Positions 47,511 to 61,906 of a DNA stretch of 64,000 nt are shown here, one piece after another. The notes beneath the pieces are model-generated. The model was not told the DNA's origin. It saw nothing but the letters and a program-made list of their open reading frames with translations, and made no database searches. A program made the position numbers and the translations under genes. Each line of letters opens with the position of its first letter. Positions within the stretch are counted from its first letter, which is position 1. The DNA is from Pantoea alfalfae (GTDB lineage Bacteria; Pseudomonadota; Gammaproteobacteria; Enterobacterales; Enterobacteriaceae): positions 1-64,000 of the forward strand of contig NZ_CP082292.1 in NCBI RefSeq assembly GCF_019880205.1, written 5' to 3'.

Positions 47511-48401
47511 TTAACCGTGTTTACCTTTGGCGAAAATCACCCGCGCCACAATGTTGAGCAGCAGCACGCAGAGGGTAATGATCAGCACACCTGCCCAGGC
47601 CAGGCTCTGCCATTCGGCGAACGGGCTCATGGCAAACTTAAAGATGGTGACCGGCAGGTTTGCCAGCGGCTGCATCATGTCGGTGCTCCAGAACTGGTTC
47701 GACAGCGCCGTAAACAGCAGCGGCGCCGTTTCCCCTGCGATGCGGGCAATCGCCAGCAGCACGCCGGTGATGATGCCGGAGACCGAGGCTTTCAGGGTGA
47801 TGGCCGAGATCATCTTCCACTTCGGTGTGCCAAGCGCATAAGCCGCTTCACGCATGCTATCTGGCACCAGCCGCAGCATATTTTCGGTGGTACGAATCAC
47901 AATCGGCACCTGCAGCAGTGCCAGCGCAATCACCCCGGCCCAGCCGGAGAAGTGTTGCATCTGCGACACCACCAGGGTGTAGACGAACAGGCCGACCACA
48001 ATGGAGGGGGCTGAAAGCAGAATGTCGTTAATAAAGCGGATCACTTCTGACAGGGCAGACTTGCGCCCATATTCCGCCAGATAGATCCCAGCCATGATGC
48101 CCAGCGGTGTGCCGAAAAAGGTCGACCAGAAAATCAGCAATCCACTGCCGGCCAGGGCGTTCGCCAGACCGCCGCCTGCGGTATTTGGCGGTGGCGTTGA
48201 TTCGGTGAACAGGGACCAGGAGAGTCCATCCACACCGCGCGTGACGGTGGTGAACAGTATCCACACCAGCCAGAACAGACCAAACGCCATGGTCAGTAGC
48301 GACAGCGTCAGCGCAATTTTATTTTTCGTGCTGCGCCAGGACTGCATTTTACGACGTGATGCGTCCAGTTCGGCGCGCGCCTGAATTTCAATTGTGGTCA
48401 T
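47511..48401 (-). CDS. pstA: Phosphate ABC transporter permease PstA
   Basis: PstA is one of the two membrane subunits of the phosphate importer. It has 296 residues as in E. coli, six predicted helices, and the permease loop [46 protein letters not shown] that contacts PstB. Its start overlaps the pstC stop by 4 bp (ATGA-type), so the two permease genes are translationally coupled. The N-terminal segment before the first helix is Gln/Arg-rich and variable. Confidence 0.97.
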   Translation of the reverse strand: MTTIEIQARAELDASRRKMQSWRSTKNKIALTLSLLTMAFGLFWLVWILFTTVTRGVDGLSWSLFTESTPPPNTAGGGLANALAGSGLLIFWSTFFGTPLGIMAGIYLAEYGRKSALSEVIRFINDILLSAPSIVVGLFVYTLVVSQMQHFSGWAGVIALALLQVPIVIRTTENMLRLVPDSMREAAYALGTPKWKMISAITLKASVSGIITGVLLAIARIAGETAPLLFTALSNQFWSTDMMQPLANLPVTIFKFAMSPFAEWQSLAWAGVLIITLCVLLLNIVARVIFAKGKHG

Positions 48402-49360
48402 GAGCGCGTTCCTTCACTTTTCTGCAGTCGCATAATCATCAGCTTTGAAATCGCCAGCACGATAAAGGTAATCACAAACAGGATCAGGCCCAGCTCCATC
48501 AGCGCGGCGACATGCACGCCCGACTCCGCTTCCGCAAACTCGTTGGCCAGCGCCGAGGTGATGCTGTTACCCGGCATAAACAGCGATGGGCTGTCGAGCT
48601 GATAGGTGTTGCCGATAATAAAGGTCACTGCCATGGTCTCACCCAGCGCACGACCCAGCCCCAGCATCACGCCACCAATCACACCATTTTTGGTAAATGG
48701 CAGGACGATGCGCCAGATCACTTCCCAGGTGGTGCAGCCGATGCCGTAGGCTGACTCTTTCATCATCACCGGGGTCTGCTCAAAGACGTCGCGCATCACC
48801 GAGGCAATGTACGGGATGATCATGATCGCCAGAATCACTCCCGCCGCGAGGATACCGATACCGAAAGCGGGGCCGGAGAAGAGTTCGCCAACAATCGGAA
48901 TACCCGACATCACGTCGTTAACCGGCGTCTGGAAATATTCGGCAAACAGTGGCGCGAAGACAAACAGGCCCCACATGCCGTAAACGATACTCGGGATAGC
49001 TGCCAGTAGCTCAATGGCGGTGCCCAGCGGGCGACGCAGCCAGCCTGGCGCGAGTTCAGTCAGGAACAGCGCAATACCAAAACTCACTGGCACGGCGATA
49101 ATCAGGGCGATGATGGAGGTCACAAGGGTGCCGTAAATCGGAACCAGTGCGCCAAATTGTTCGTTGGGCGCATCCCAGGTTTTGGTCCACAAAAAGGCGA
49201 AACCAAACTTCTGGATGCTGGGCCACGAGGAGATGATCAGGGAGACAATAATGCCGCCCATCAGTAACAGCACAATCAGCGCAGCCAGCCTGACCAGCGC
49301 GCCAAAAATTCTGTCACCTTGTTTGCCTGGGGCTTTGAATGCCGGCTTCGTTGCAGCCAT
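48398..49360 (-). CDS. pstC: Phosphate ABC transporter permease PstC
   Basis: PstC pairs with PstA to form the phosphate channel. The 320-residue product (319 in E. coli) has six helices and the conserved coupling loop [53 protein letters not shown]. It lies 86 bp after pstS, separated by two hairpins, and overlaps pstA by 4 bp. The hairpins probably let pstS be expressed more strongly than the permease genes. Confidence 0.97.
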   Translation of the reverse strand: MAATKPAFKAPGKQGDRIFGALVRLAALIVLLLMGGIIVSLIISSWPSIQKFGFAFLWTKTWDAPNEQFGALVPIYGTLVTSIIALIIAVPVSFGIALFLTELAPGWLRRPLGTAIELLAAIPSIVYGMWGLFVFAPLFAEYFQTPVNDVMSGIPIVGELFSGPAFGIGILAAGVILAIMIIPYIASVMRDVFEQTPVMMKESAYGIGCTTWEVIWRIVLPFTKNGVIGGVMLGLGRALGETMAVTFIIGNTYQLDSPSLFMPGNSITSALANEFAEAESGVHVAALMELGLILFVITFIVLAISKLMIMRLQKSEGTRS

Positions 49361-49387
49361 AGAAGTCTCAGTCTTCAGAAGTTATCA

Positions 49388-49436
49388 GGGCGGCATGAGC
49401 CGCCCGCTGGGTCTGACCGGACCGCTGTCCGGCCAG
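49388..49436 (-). repeat. Twin hairpins between pstS and pstC
   Basis: The first stem is GGGCGGC with GCCGCCC (49388-49405); the second is CTG-a-CCGGAC with GTCCGG-c-CAG (49413-49436), a 10-bp stem with one mismatch. Stacked GC hairpins without a T-tract here are typical mRNA-stabilising elements that raise the level of the binding protein over the permeases. Confidence 0.65.
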
Positions 49437-49446
49437 GGTCGGTCAA

Positions 49447-50490
49447 TTACTGATAAAGCGCTTTACCAGAACTGTCTTTGATATTGGCTTTCCAGGCGGC
49501 GCGAATCTGCTCGGTCACGCTCTCTGGCAGCGCAGCATAATCCAGCGCTGTGGCGGTTTTGCTGCCGCTTTTGTAAGCCCAGTCGAAGAACTTCAGCACT
49601 TCAGCGCCCTTAGCCGCATTCGCCTGATCTTTATAGATCAGAATGAAGGTGGTTGAGGAGATTGGCCAGGCATCCGCGCCCTTCTGGAAGGTCAGATCCT
49701 GCGCAAAAGACTTGCTCCAGTCAGCGCCTTTCGCGGCATTACTGAAGCTGGTCTCGCTTGGTGCAACCGCTTTACCATCGGCATCGATCAGTTTGGTGTA
49801 GGTCAGGTTGTTCTGTTTGGCGTAGGCATATTCCACGTAGCCGATAGAACCCGGCAGACGCTGAACAAACGCGGCGACGCCGTCGTTGCCTTTACCGCCC
49901 AGACCCACCGGCCAGTTAACGGTATTACCTTTACCAATTTTGCTGTTCCAGTCCGGGTTCACTTTCGCCAGGTAACTGGTGAAGACGAATGAGGTGCCTG
50001 AACCATCAGCACGACGCACCACGTTGATGTTGGTCTCTGGCAGTTTTACGCCCGGGTTGAGTCTGGCGATCGCCGGGTCGTTCCACTTTTTGATGGTGCC
50101 GAGGTAGATATCACCGACGGTTTTACCATCCAGCGTCAGCTGGCCTGACTTGATGCCTGGCAGGTTAACCGCCAGTACCACACCACCGATCACGGTAGGG
50201 AACTGGAAAAGGCCATTTTTCTGCAGATCTTCATCTTTCATTGGCGCATCGGACGCACCGAAATCAACGGTTTTGGCGATGATCTGTTTTACGCCGCCAG
50301 ATGAACCGATGCCCTGGTAGTTAATTTTGCTACCGGTGGCTTGCTGATATTCTGCTGCCCACTTGGCATAAACCGGCGCCGGGAACGTCCCGCCTGCACC
50401 AGTGAGATCGGTGGCCGCAAAAGCAGATACCGCGCTTACAGCGAAGGTGGTGGCGAGGATTCGGGCTACGGTGCTACGCATCAGTGTCAT
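49447..50490 (-). CDS. pstS: Phosphate-binding periplasmic protein PstS
   Basis: PstS binds inorganic phosphate in the periplasm and delivers it to PstCA. The 347-residue precursor has the signal peptide [25 protein letters not shown]. The mature part begins [20 protein letters not shown]. Phosphate-contact segments [19 protein letters not shown] and [12 protein letters not shown] are intact. The ATG follows AGGGA. It is the first gene of pstSCAB-phoU and lies behind two Pho boxes. Confidence 0.98.
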   Translation of the reverse strand: MTLMRSTVARILATTFAVSAVSAFAATDLTGAGGTFPAPVYAKWAAEYQQATGSKINYQGIGSSGGVKQIIAKTVDFGASDAPMKDEDLQKNGLFQFPTVIGGVVLAVNLPGIKSGQLTLDGKTVGDIYLGTIKKWNDPAIARLNPGVKLPETNINVVRRADGSGTSFVFTSYLAKVNPDWNSKIGKGNTVNWPVGLGGKGNDGVAAFVQRLPGSIGYVEYAYAKQNNLTYTKLIDADGKAVAPSETSFSNAAKGADWSKSFAQDLTFQKGADAWPISSTTFILIYKDQANAAKGAEVLKFFDWAYKSGSKTATALDYAALPESVTEQIRAAWKANIKDSSGKALYQ

Positions 50491-50564
50491 ATTCCCTCCA
50501 GGGGAGAAAAGTCAGGCTAGGGGCCGTTTTAGTAAGAGTCTGTGATTGCTGCAGGAGGGAAAAT

Positions 50565-50615
50565 AGGACAGTTTGATGACAGTGAAATGTACGAAATGTG
50601 ACAGTTATATGACAG
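50565..50615 (-). promoter_or_regulatory. Tandem Pho boxes upstream of pstS
   Basis: On the minus strand CTGTCATATAACTGTCAC (50598-50615) and CTGTCATCAAACTGTCCT (50565-50582) are both full 18-bp PhoB boxes, each made of two CTGTCA-type repeats 11 bp apart. The first matches the consensus almost perfectly. PhoB~P would activate pstS under phosphate starvation, as with the two boxes of E. coli pstS. Confidence 0.93.
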
Positions 50616-50629
50616 AGGGCCAGAATGAA

Positions 50630-50651
50630 GTGGGCCCGCGACGGGGCCCAC
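50630..50651 (-). terminator. Hairpin after glmS
   Basis: GTGGGCCC and GGGCCCAC pair across a six-base loop 4 bp past the glmS stop. The T run on the minus strand is poor (CTTCATTCT), so it may be a weak terminator between glmS and the pstS promoter. Confidence 0.6.
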
Positions 50652-50655
50652 CAGG

Positions 50656-52485
50656 TTATTCCACGGTAACCGATTTTGCCAGGTTGCGTGGCTGATCGAC
50701 GTCGGTGCCTTTGATCAGGGCGACATGATAGGAGAGTAACTGCAACGGCACGGTGTAGAAGATCGGCGCAATCACCTCTTCGACATGCGGCAACGGGATA
50801 ATCTTCATCCCGTCACTGTCGCTAAAGCCTGCATCCTGATCGGCGAACACATAGAGCAGACCGCCGCGTGCACGCACCTCTTCGATGTTGGATTTGAGCT
50901 TCTCCAGCAGTTCGTTGTTAGGTGCCACTACGATCACCGGCATGTCCGCATCAATCAGCGCCAGCGGGCCATGTTTCAGCTCGCCTGCGGCGTAAGCCTC
51001 CGCATGAATGTAGGAGATCTCCTTGAGCTTCAGCGCCCCTTCCATGGCAATCGGGTATTGATCGCCACGGCCCAGGAACAGCGCGTGATGCTTGTCAGAG
51101 AAGCCTTCTGCCAGATTCTCAATCAGCTTATCCTGCGCCAGCATCTGCTCAATCCGGTTCGGCAACGCCTGCAGGGCATGAACGATCTCATGCTCAGTCT
51201 CAACAGACATGCCTTTCAGACGTCCCAGTTTCGCCACCAGCATCAGCAGCACCGCTAACTGGGTGGTAAACGCTTTGGTAGAGGCGACGCCGATTTCGGT
51301 GCCCGCTTTGGTCATCAGTGCCAGGTCAGATTCCCGCACCAGTGACGAACCCGCCACGTTACAGACGGCCAGCGACCCCAGGTAGCCCAGCTCTTTCGAG
51401 AGACGCAGTGCTGCCAGGGTATCCGCCGTTTCACCCGACTGCGACAGGGTGATCAGCAGGCTGTTTTTGCGCACCGCTGACTTGCGATAGCGGAACTCAG
51501 AGGCGATCTCCACGTCACAGGGGATATTTGCCAGCGACTCAAACCAGTAGCGTGACACCATGCCGGAATTATAAGAGGTGCCGCAGGCGATAATCTGGAT
51601 ATGCTCCACCTGACTCAGCATCGCTTCAGCGCCCGCGCCCAGCTCGCTGAGGTCAACCTGTCCCTGGCTGAACCGACCGCTCAGAGTGCTTTTCAGCGCC
51701 ATCGGCTGTTCGTAGATCTCTTTCTGCATGTAATGACGGTAAATGCCTTTGTCACCGGCATCATATTGCAGGTTCGACTCGATTTCAGCACGCGTCACGG
51801 TGTTGCCTTCACGGTCGATTACCGTGACATCACGACGGCTGATCTCGGCGATATCACCCTCTTCCAGATAGATGAACCGGCGGGTCACCGGCAGCAGAGC
51901 CAGCTGATCTGAGGCGATAAAGTTTTCACCCATGCCACGGCCAATCACCAGCGGGCTGCCGGAACGGGCGGCCACCAGCAGTGACGGATCGCGGCTGTCC
52001 ATGATGACCATGCCATAGGCACCGCGCAGCTGTGGGATTACGCGCAATACGACTTCGCGCAGCGAACCGCCCTGCTTCTGCTCCCAGTGAACCAGATGCG
52101 CCACCACTTCGGTGTCGGTTTCAGAGACAAAGACGTAGCCGCGTCCAATCAGCTCAGCGCGCAGCGGCTCATGGTTTTCAATGATGCCGTTGTGCACGAT
52201 GATGATGTGCTCTGAGACGTGCGGATGCGCATTCGCTTCCGACGGCTCGCCATGGGTTGCCCAGCGCGTGTGCGCGATACCGGTGCCACCAATCAGCGGC
52301 TGCTGTTCAGCAGCTTCCGCCAGTTTCTGCACTTTCCCTAACCGCCGCAGGCGCGTGACGTGCCCCTGACGATCGACCACGGCCAGACCGGCCGAATCAT
52401 ATCCGCGATATTCAAGACGACGCAGACCTTCCAGCAGAATCTCTGCGATATCGCGTTGTGCTACTGCACCAACAATTCCACACAT
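50656..52485 (-). CDS. glmS: Glutamine-fructose-6-phosphate aminotransferase
   Basis: GlmS makes glucosamine 6-phosphate from fructose 6-phosphate and glutamine, the first step toward UDP-GlcNAc. The 609-residue protein has E. coli length. The N-terminal class II glutaminase has Cys2 ([20 protein letters not shown]), [12 protein letters not shown] and the RWATHG motif. Two SIS domains follow ([53 protein letters not shown]) and the end KSVTVE is canonical. It is 153 bp after glmU in the same operon. In E. coli this bicistronic mRNA is processed and controlled by the GlmZ/GlmY small RNAs; whether the pairing site in this gap is kept was not determined. Confidence 0.98.
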   Translation of the reverse strand: MCGIVGAVAQRDIAEILLEGLRRLEYRGYDSAGLAVVDRQGHVTRLRRLGKVQKLAEAAEQQPLIGGTGIAHTRWATHGEPSEANAHPHVSEHIIIVHNGIIENHEPLRAELIGRGYVFVSETDTEVVAHLVHWEQKQGGSLREVVLRVIPQLRGAYGMVIMDSRDPSLLVAARSGSPLVIGRGMGENFIASDQLALLPVTRRFIYLEEGDIAEISRRDVTVIDREGNTVTRAEIESNLQYDAGDKGIYRHYMQKEIYEQPMALKSTLSGRFSQGQVDLSELGAGAEAMLSQVEHIQIIACGTSYNSGMVSRYWFESLANIPCDVEIASEFRYRKSAVRKNSLLITLSQSGETADTLAALRLSKELGYLGSLAVCNVAGSSLVRESDLALMTKAGTEIGVASTKAFTTQLAVLLMLVAKLGRLKGMSVETEHEIVHALQALPNRIEQMLAQDKLIENLAEGFSDKHHALFLGRGDQYPIAMEGALKLKEISYIHAEAYAAGELKHGPLALIDADMPVIVVAPNNELLEKLKSNIEEVRARGGLLYVFADQDAGFSDSDGMKIIPLPHVEEVIAPIFYTVPLQLLSYHVALIKGTDVDQPRNLAKSVTVE

Positions 52486-52638
52486 AATGATGTTTTCCTG
52501 ACTACATGGCTTTTCGCCACTTCTGTTGTCATGCGACCTGATATCCGGCTTTGCCGGTTCCCCGAGCCTTGTAGAGAGTGGGGATTATAGTTTTGGCACT
52601 GCACTGCATCGGCCCGCATAAAGCGGGCCGTTAAAAAT

Positions 52639-54009
52639 TTATTTTTTCTTCACCGGACGCTGCCAGTCCGCTTTGTGATTCTGTTCTTTACGGTTATAGA
52701 CCAGACCGGCTTCGGTCACATCTTTCATGAGGGTGGTGCCTGCCGCAATGGTAGCGCCTGCCGCGACGCTGACCGGGGCCACCAGCTGCGTATCTGAGCC
52801 GACAAATACGTCATCGCCAATCACGGTTTTGAATTTATTCGCGCCATCATAGTTGCAGGTAATCGTGCCTGCACCAATGTTCACGTTGTCGCCAATCTCC
52901 GCATCACCCAGATAAGAGAGGTGACCCGCTTTCGATCCCTTGCCGAGACGCGCTTTCTTCATTTCGACGAAGTTTCCCACGTGAGCGGCGTGCGCCAGCT
53001 CGCTGCCAGGACGCAGACGGGCAAATGGCCCGACGGTGCAGGCGGTGGAGAGATGAGCATCCTCGATCACCGTATAGGGGCTGATTTCACAGTCATCGCC
53101 AATCACGCTGTTTCTGATAATGCAGCCCGCGCCGATTTTAACGCGCGAGCCTAGCGTGACCTGGCCTTCAATAATGACGTTGGTGTCGATTTCGACATCC
53201 CGTCCATGCGTCAGCGTCCCGCGTAAATCAAACCGTGCCGGATCGCGCAGCATCACGCCGGCCAGCAGCAGTTTTTCCGCCTGTTCAGCCTGGTAAGTGC
53301 GTTCTAATGTCGCCAGCTGCAGACGGTTATTTACGCCATCGGTTTCGCTGATGCGTGCCGGATGGACTGCGTTGATTACCCGACCTTCCTGATGCGCCAG
53401 CGCGATAATATCGGTGATGTAATACTCACCCTGTGCATTGTTGTTGGTGAGCTGTGACAGCCAGCGTTTTAAATCGCCGCCGTTGGCGATCAGAATACCA
53501 GTGTTGATCTCTTTAATGGTGAGCTGCGCCGGGGTGGCATCTTTCTGTTCGATAATGCCGGTGATGGTGTCGTTCTCGCGCACAATGCGGCCATAGCCGG
53601 TCGGGTCATCCAGTACCACGGTGAGTAAGCCAATGCCGCCCTGCGGTTTTGCTTCACGCAGACGCTGTAATGTCGCCTGAGTGATTAGCGGCACGTCGCC
53701 ATAGAGCATCATGATATCTTCATCATCGGCGAAGGCAGGCGCGGCCTGCTGCATCGCATGGCCGGTGCCGAGCTGCTCAGCCTGCAGCACCCAGTTAAGC
53801 GTGCTGTCGGTAAGGGTCGCTTTCAGGCGGTCGCCACCGTGACCATAAACCAGATGTACCTGCTGTGCGCCCAGCCCTTTGGCGGCATCAATGACGTGCT
53901 GAACCATCGGTTTGCCTGCCAGCGTATGCAGAACTTTAGGCAGATCGGAATACATACGGGTGCCCTTGCCAGCAGCAAGAATCACCACACTCATCGCACT
54001 GTTAGACAT
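52639..54009 (-). CDS. glmU: Bifunctional UDP-GlcNAc pyrophosphorylase / GlcN-1-P acetyltransferase
   Basis: GlmU performs the last two steps of UDP-GlcNAc synthesis for peptidoglycan and lipopolysaccharide. The 456 residues match E. coli. The N-terminal pyrophosphorylase has the nucleotide loop [21 protein letters not shown] and MLYGDVPLI. The C-terminal left-handed beta-helix is a run of hexapeptide repeats from about residue 250, with the acetyltransferase active-site region [27 protein letters not shown] and [17 protein letters not shown]. It lies 160 bp downstream of atpC, after the atp terminator. Confidence 0.98.
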   Translation of the reverse strand: MSNSAMSVVILAAGKGTRMYSDLPKVLHTLAGKPMVQHVIDAAKGLGAQQVHLVYGHGGDRLKATLTDSTLNWVLQAEQLGTGHAMQQAAPAFADDEDIMMLYGDVPLITQATLQRLREAKPQGGIGLLTVVLDDPTGYGRIVRENDTITGIIEQKDATPAQLTIKEINTGILIANGGDLKRWLSQLTNNNAQGEYYITDIIALAHQEGRVINAVHPARISETDGVNNRLQLATLERTYQAEQAEKLLLAGVMLRDPARFDLRGTLTHGRDVEIDTNVIIEGQVTLGSRVKIGAGCIIRNSVIGDDCEISPYTVIEDAHLSTACTVGPFARLRPGSELAHAAHVGNFVEMKKARLGKGSKAGHLSYLGDAEIGDNVNIGAGTITCNYDGANKFKTVIGDDVFVGSDTQLVAPVSVAAGATIAAGTTLMKDVTEAGLVYNRKEQNHKADWQRPVKKK

Positions 54010-54118
54010 AACTATCCTGAGTGAATTTTTACGGGTGAAAGTAAAACGGTTTGGGGTTGAGATTACTACATTTTTCTCAGGCCGAAATTAGGCGGACGGA
54101 CAGATTGGCCGCCACAGG

Positions 54119-54150
54119 CAAAAAAAATGCCAGCCCGAGGGCTGGCATTT
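54119..54150 (-). terminator. Rho-independent terminator of the atp operon
   Basis: On the minus strand a perfect 12-bp stem (AAATGCCAGCCC and its complement, two-base centre) runs into eight T residues, 19 bp past the atpC stop. This closes atpIBEFHAGDC ahead of glmU. Confidence 0.93.
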
Positions 54151-54169
54151 CGTGACGCATAAAGCTGGA

Positions 54170-54589
54170 TTACATCGCTTTTTTGGTCAGTTCGATCACG
54201 CGCAGTTTAGCAATGGCTTTCGCCAGCTCGGCAGAGGCCTGAGCGTAGTCCACGTCGCCGTGGCTGCTGTTCATGTGCTCTTCTGCTTTGCGTTTTGCTT
54301 CCAGAGCACGCGCTTCGTCCAGATCGGTACCGCGAATCGCGGTATCGGCCAGAACGGTGCTGCTGCCCGGTTGCACTTCCAGCACGCCGCCAGAGAGGTA
54401 GATATACTCCTCTTCGCCGTGCTGTTTCACGATACGGATCATTCCAGGCTTAATGGCAGTCAGCAGCGGCGCATGGCCAGGGAAAATCCCCAGTTCACCT
54501 TCGCTACCTGACACCTGAATTTTCTGTACCAGACCAGAGAACAACTGCTCCTCTGCGCTGACCACATCCAGGTGATAAGTCATAGCCAT
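54170..54589 (-). CDS. atpC: ATP synthase F1 epsilon subunit
   Basis: The epsilon subunit is part of the central stalk and inhibits ATP hydrolysis. It has 139 residues as in E. coli, with an N-terminal beta-sandwich ([45 protein letters not shown]) and a C-terminal two-helix regulatory hairpin (from [15 protein letters not shown] onward). It is the last gene of the operon, 24 bp after atpD. The start [10 protein letters not shown] has an AGGAAG-type ribosome site. Confidence 0.98.
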   Translation of the reverse strand: MAMTYHLDVVSAEEQLFSGLVQKIQVSGSEGELGIFPGHAPLLTAIKPGMIRIVKQHGEEEYIYLSGGVLEVQPGSSTVLADTAIRGTDLDEARALEAKRKAEEHMNSSHGDVDYAQASAELAKAIAKLRVIELTKKAM

Positions 54590-54613
54590 AATCTTCCTCC
54601 CGGGAAACCGTTA

Positions 54614-56041
<1,428 letters not shown>

Positions 56042-56908
56042 TTAAACCGCGGAGGCCCCCGAGACGATCTCGGTAAGTTCCTGGGTGATGCTGGCCTGAC
56101 GAGCTTTGTTGTATACCAACTGCAGCTCTTTGATCAGATTTCCGCCGTTGTCGGTTGCGGCTTTCATCGCCACCATACGTGCAGCCTGCTCACTGGCCAG
56201 ATTTTCCACCACACCCTGATAAACCTGCGATTCGACATAACGGCGCAGCAGGGTATCCAGCAGCGCTTTCGGATCGGGTTCGTACAGGTAATCCCAGGTC
56301 TTCGCCTTCATCTCTTCTTCACCTTCCGCTGGCGCTAACGGCAGCAGTTGGGTGATGGTCGGAGTCTGAGACATGGTGTTATTGAATTTGTTACTGACGA
56401 TCATCAGTTTGTCGATGCGGCCTTCATCATAAGCCTGCAACATCACTTTTACCGGGCCAATCAGATCAGACAGGGCAGGTTTATCGCCCATGCCGCTGAC
56501 TTGCGCCACAATGTTGCCACCCACAGCACTGAAGAATGACGCCCCTTTTGAACCGATAATCGACAGATCGCTCTGCACGCCTTTATCGGACCAGGACTTC
56601 ATATCCGCCAGTAATTTTTTGAACAGGTTAATGTTCAAACCACCACAAAGCCCGCGGTCTGTAGAAACGACCAGGTAGCCGACGCGCTTGACGTCGCGCT
56701 GTTCCAGGTAAGGGTGCTTGTATTCCAGATTACCCAACGCAAGGTGACCAATCACTTTGCGCATGGTGTCTGCATACGGACGGCTGGCCGCCATGCGTTC
56801 CTGCGTTTTACGCATCTTGGAGGCGGCGACCATTTCCATCGCTTTGGTGATCTTCTGCGTGTTTTTCACGCTTCCAATCTTGCTTCGTATCTCTTTTGCG
56901 CCGGCCAT
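56042..56908 (-). CDS. atpG: ATP synthase F1 gamma subunit
   Basis: Gamma is the rotating shaft of F1. The 288-residue protein (287 in E. coli) has long N- and C-terminal helices that form the coiled coil ([34 protein letters not shown] and [27 protein letters not shown]), with a Rossmann-like middle domain including [12 protein letters not shown]. It lies 30 bp before atpD and 52 bp after atpA. Confidence 0.98.
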   Translation of the reverse strand: MAGAKEIRSKIGSVKNTQKITKAMEMVAASKMRKTQERMAASRPYADTMRKVIGHLALGNLEYKHPYLEQRDVKRVGYLVVSTDRGLCGGLNINLFKKLLADMKSWSDKGVQSDLSIIGSKGASFFSAVGGNIVAQVSGMGDKPALSDLIGPVKVMLQAYDEGRIDKLMIVSNKFNNTMSQTPTITQLLPLAPAEGEEEMKAKTWDYLYEPDPKALLDTLLRRYVESQVYQGVVENLASEQAARMVAMKAATDNGGNLIKELQLVYNKARQASITQELTEIVSGASAV

Positions 56909-56960
56909 TAGCTTCTCCTCAAAGCCTTGCGGCCTGCCTTTTCAGACAAGCCGCCAGACA

Positions 56961-58502
56961 TTACCAGGACTGGGTTGCTTTAAACGTATCGATCAGGCCT
57001 TTCAGCTTCGCTTCGATATCGTTGTTAAAGTTACCCGACTGGTTGATTTCAGCCATCAGCTCAGCGTGGTCGCGATCGGCGAAGGCCAGCAGTGCAGCTT
57101 CGAAGCTGCCAATTTTTGCCAGTTCAACGTCGTTCAGGTAGCCACGCTCTGCAGCGAACAGAACCAGACCCTGCTGCGCGACAGACATCGGCGCATACTG
57201 TTTCTGCTTCAGCAGCTCGGTCACTTTCTGACCGTGGCTCAGCTGTTTGCGGGTAGCATCATCCAGATCAGAGGCGAACTGCGAGAACGCCGCCAGTTCA
57301 CGATACTGTGCCAGCGCGGTACGGATACCACCGGACAGTTTCTTGATGATCTTGGTCTGTGCAGCACCACCTACGCGGGATACCGAAATACCTGGGTTAA
57401 CGGCCGGACGAATACCGGAGTTAAACAGGTTCGATTCCAGGAAGATCTGACCATCAGTAATCGAGATTACGTTGGTCGGAACGAACGCAGAAACGTCGCC
57501 CGCCTGAGTTTCGATGATCGGCAGCGCGGTCAGTGAACCGGTTTTACCTGTCACTGCGCCATTAGTGAAACGTTCTACATAATCAGCGCTTACGCGTGAT
57601 GCACGTTCCAGCAGACGGGAGTGGAGATAGAACACGTCGCCAGGGAACGCTTCACGGCCTGGTGGACGGCGCAGCAGCAGAGAGATTTGACGGTAAGCGA
57701 TAGCCTGTTTGGAGAGGTCATCGTATACGATCAGCGCATCTTCACCACGGTCACGGAAGTATTCGCCCATCGCACAACCTGCGTACGGAGAGAGATACTG
57801 CAGTGCAGCTGATTCAGAAGCAGACGCCACAACAACGATGGTGTTCTGCAGTGCGCCATGCTCTTCCAGCTTACGAACCACGTTAGAGATGGTTGAGGCT
57901 TTCTGACCAATCGCAACGTAGACACACTTGATGCCTGAATCGCGCTGGTTGATGATCGCATCGATCGCCATCGCGGTTTTACCGGTCTGACGGTCACCGA
58001 TGATCAGCTCACGCTGGCCACGGCCGATTGGAATCATCGCATCGACCGACTTATAACCGGTCTGAACCGGCTGGTCGACTGACTGACGATCGATAACGCC
58101 AGGTGCAATCACTTCGACTGGTGAGAAACCGTCGTTGTCGATTGCGCCTTTACCGTCGATTGGCGCACCCAGGGTGTTCACAACGCGGCCCAGCAGGCCG
58201 CGGCCTACCGGTACTTCAAGAATGCGGCCAGTACACTTAACCTTCATGCCTTCGGCGAGGTCAGCGTAAGGACCCATCACCACTGCACCAACCGAGTCAC
58301 GCTCGAGGTTCAGGGCGATAGCGTAACGGTTACCCGGCAGGGCAATCATCTCACCCTGCATGACATCGGCCAGGCCGTGTACGCGGATGATACCGTCACT
58401 TACAGAAACAATCGTACCTTCGTTGTGAGCTTCACTCACGACATTGAACTGAGCAATGCGCTGCTTGATCAGTTCGCTGATTTCGGTGGAATTCAGTTGC
58501 AT
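56961..58502 (-). CDS. atpA: ATP synthase F1 alpha subunit
   Basis: Alpha alternates with beta in the F1 hexamer and holds non-catalytic nucleotide sites. It has 513 residues as in E. coli, begins [20 protein letters not shown], has Walker [12 protein letters not shown] near 169-176, the arginine-finger region in [12 protein letters not shown], and ends [14 protein letters not shown]. It is 14 bp downstream of atpH. Confidence 0.99.
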   Translation of the reverse strand: MQLNSTEISELIKQRIAQFNVVSEAHNEGTIVSVSDGIIRVHGLADVMQGEMIALPGNRYAIALNLERDSVGAVVMGPYADLAEGMKVKCTGRILEVPVGRGLLGRVVNTLGAPIDGKGAIDNDGFSPVEVIAPGVIDRQSVDQPVQTGYKSVDAMIPIGRGQRELIIGDRQTGKTAMAIDAIINQRDSGIKCVYVAIGQKASTISNVVRKLEEHGALQNTIVVVASASESAALQYLSPYAGCAMGEYFRDRGEDALIVYDDLSKQAIAYRQISLLLRRPPGREAFPGDVFYLHSRLLERASRVSADYVERFTNGAVTGKTGSLTALPIIETQAGDVSAFVPTNVISITDGQIFLESNLFNSGIRPAVNPGISVSRVGGAAQTKIIKKLSGGIRTALAQYRELAAFSQFASDLDDATRKQLSHGQKVTELLKQKQYAPMSVAQQGLVLFAAERGYLNDVELAKIGSFEAALLAFADRDHAELMAEINQSGNFNNDIEAKLKGLIDTFKATQSW

Positions 58503-58516
58503 ATGCTCCAGTCCCC

Positions 58517-59050
58517 TTAAGACTGCAAGACGTCAGCCAGACGGTCAAGACGGCCGCGTACGCTGCCATCAATAACCAGATCACCCGAACGGATGATCAC
58601 GCCTGCCATCACAGACTTATCAATTTTGCAATTCAGCTTAACTTTGCGTGACAGACGTTTTTCCATCGCGGCGCTGATTTTATTCAGCTGGTCGTCACTC
58701 AGCGTACTGGCGGAGATAACATCAACTTCAGCGGTGGCTTCATGAGCGTCACGCAGTTCGATGTATTGGGCCAGTACAGCCGGAAGCGCTGTCAAACGTC
58801 CGTTTTCCGCCATCACCTTAATCAGGTTCTGCGCGGGTTCATCCAGTTGATCACCACAGACTGCGTTAAACGACGCTGCCAGCGCTTCAGGTGCTAATGC
58901 ACCGGAGAGAAGATCAGCCATCTGTTCATTGCGAGCCACTTCTGCGGCAAACGCCAGCATCTGTTGCCAGCGTTCTATACTTTGATGCTCAACAGCAAAG
59001 TCAAAAGCTGCTTTGGCGTAGGGGCGAGCTACAGTAATCAGATCAGACAT
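58517..59050 (-). CDS. atpH: ATP synthase F1 delta subunit
   Basis: Delta connects F1 alpha to the peripheral b-stalk. It has 177 residues as in E. coli. The N-terminal helical domain ([18 protein letters not shown]) binds alpha, and the C-terminal domain ends in the conserved [28 protein letters not shown]. It is 14 bp from both atpF and atpA, in the usual operon order. Confidence 0.98.
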   Translation of the reverse strand: MSDLITVARPYAKAAFDFAVEHQSIERWQQMLAFAAEVARNEQMADLLSGALAPEALAASFNAVCGDQLDEPAQNLIKVMAENGRLTALPAVLAQYIELRDAHEATAEVDVISASTLSDDQLNKISAAMEKRLSRKVKLNCKIDKSVMAGVIIRSGDLVIDGSVRGRLDRLADVLQS

Positions 59051-59064
59051 CAGCCCCTCCCTCC

Positions 59065-59535
59065 TTACAGTTCAGCGACCAGTTTATCAACGATGTCGCT
59101 GTTAGCAGCTTCATCCACGGAGCGTTCGATGATCTTCTCGGCGCCAGCCATAGCCAGCAACGCAACCTGCTTACGCAGTTCTTCACGCGCACGTTTGCGT
59201 TCGGCGTCAATTTCAGCCTGCGCTTGTGTCACGATGCGATTACGTTCGTTTTCAGCTTCGGTTTTCGCTTCGTCCAGAATCTGCGCGCGACGCTTGTTCG
59301 CTTGCTCGATAATGACCTGAGCGTCTTCTTTGGCTTTTTTCAGCTGGTCGGTCGCATTAGCCTGCGCGAGATCCAAATCTTTCTTTGCACGTTCAGCAGA
59401 AGCAAGGCCTTCAGCAATTTCTTTCTGGCGCTTTTCGATAGCAGCCATGAGCGGCGGCCATACGTACTTCATGCAGAACGCGACAAACAGGATGAACGCG
59501 ATAGCCTGGCCGAGGATTGTTGCATTAATGTTCAC
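59065..59535 (-). CDS. atpF: ATP synthase F0 b subunit
   Basis: The b subunit forms the dimeric peripheral stalk. The 156-residue protein has one N-terminal membrane helix ([30 protein letters not shown]) and a long charged coiled coil ([25 protein letters not shown] onward) that ends in the delta-binding segment. It follows atpE by 107 bp. Confidence 0.98.
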   Translation of the reverse strand: MNINATILGQAIAFILFVAFCMKYVWPPLMAAIEKRQKEIAEGLASAERAKKDLDLAQANATDQLKKAKEDAQVIIEQANKRRAQILDEAKTEAENERNRIVTQAQAEIDAERKRAREELRKQVALLAMAGAEKIIERSVDEAANSDIVDKLVAEL

Positions 59536-59607
59536 AGCACAATGCCTCTAGATTGAGTATTTAACTTTTCTGCCGTTATCGTTGTGATAAGCGGCAGAAT
59601 CCGTTCA

Positions 59608-59900
<293 letters not shown>

Positions 59901-59987
59901 TCAGTTAAATGCTCCCTTCATCTTCCAGGCTTCAGCGGAGTACGCTGCAACCCGGAATCAATAGGGAAAGTAGTGTTGAGAAAAAAA

Positions 59988-61195
<1,208 letters not shown>

Positions 61196-61287
61196 GACGC
61201 TGATACTCTCCTGCCCCGTTAGGGGGATGTCGCGTGTCGTATAAGACTGCCTTTGCGCAGTTGAGTCAAGCAGCAAAAGCCGTGCAA

Positions 61288-61315
61288 ATTATACGGGCCG
61301 CACCTGCGATTTCAA
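61288..61315 (-). promoter_or_regulatory. Sigma-70 promoter of the atp operon
   Basis: On the minus strand TTGAAA (61310-61315) and TATAAT (61288-61293) are 16 bp apart, a near-consensus promoter. The transcript would start near 61281, about 85 nt before atpI. E. coli atp is likewise driven from a strong promoter just upstream of atpI. Confidence 0.85.
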
Positions 61316-61906
61316 TCGGTAAGTAGCGAAAAGGTGAACAATTATTTAAATTTCTTTCCGAAGGGCTATTTTTCCAAAGATTACCCTGCAGAGATTCACC
61401 CGAATCTGACTGAAAATTCACTCGCATCTTGCTTTTAAAGCGTGCTTTAGATCACATAATAAGCACTCACACGACATTGAGTTTTATCTGTGGCCTATTT
61501 AAGAACAATCTGCAAAACAAATTAAACCTTTAAAATCATAAAATTAAAATTACAAAAATGGGCAGGCAGGACTATTTTCACAGAAAACACGCTATTGACA
61601 TCGAACTGTGCATGAGAATCGTGAAATTGATATTACGTACGCAAAGTTATTACCACGATATATTTTCCGGCGTGACTACTTTTATTCCACGACCCGCCTA
61701 TACAAGTGATATTTCTGATAACCGAATGTGAATTAAACGTTAAATGTAACAGAGCTTTTCGGATAATTTCCGTCTCCGTTTTTAACCTTCGCTCAGCCTG
61801 GGCTTAATCAAAATCTTTTATTGATAACGCATCATCTGCACTTTTTTCATCTACACCCTGATTAAAACCCTGGCAGAGAAACGTTAAATCCCTGCAAACC
61901 AGAGGG
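61316..61906. other. Long AT-rich gap between rsmG and the atp promoter
   Basis: About 590 bp here hold no supported gene; the stretch 61480-61720 is strongly AT-rich with many short T and A runs. I find no perfect DnaA box (TTATNCACA), tRNA or clear hairpin. E. coli also has a long non-coding gap at this place. It may hold secondary atp promoters or a small RNA, which the sequence alone does not settle. Confidence 0.5.

Noticed and set aside
61196..61906. oriC inside the window
   Set aside because: No cluster of DnaA boxes or GATC-rich 13-mers is seen; by synteny the origin should lie beyond mnmG, outside the right edge.
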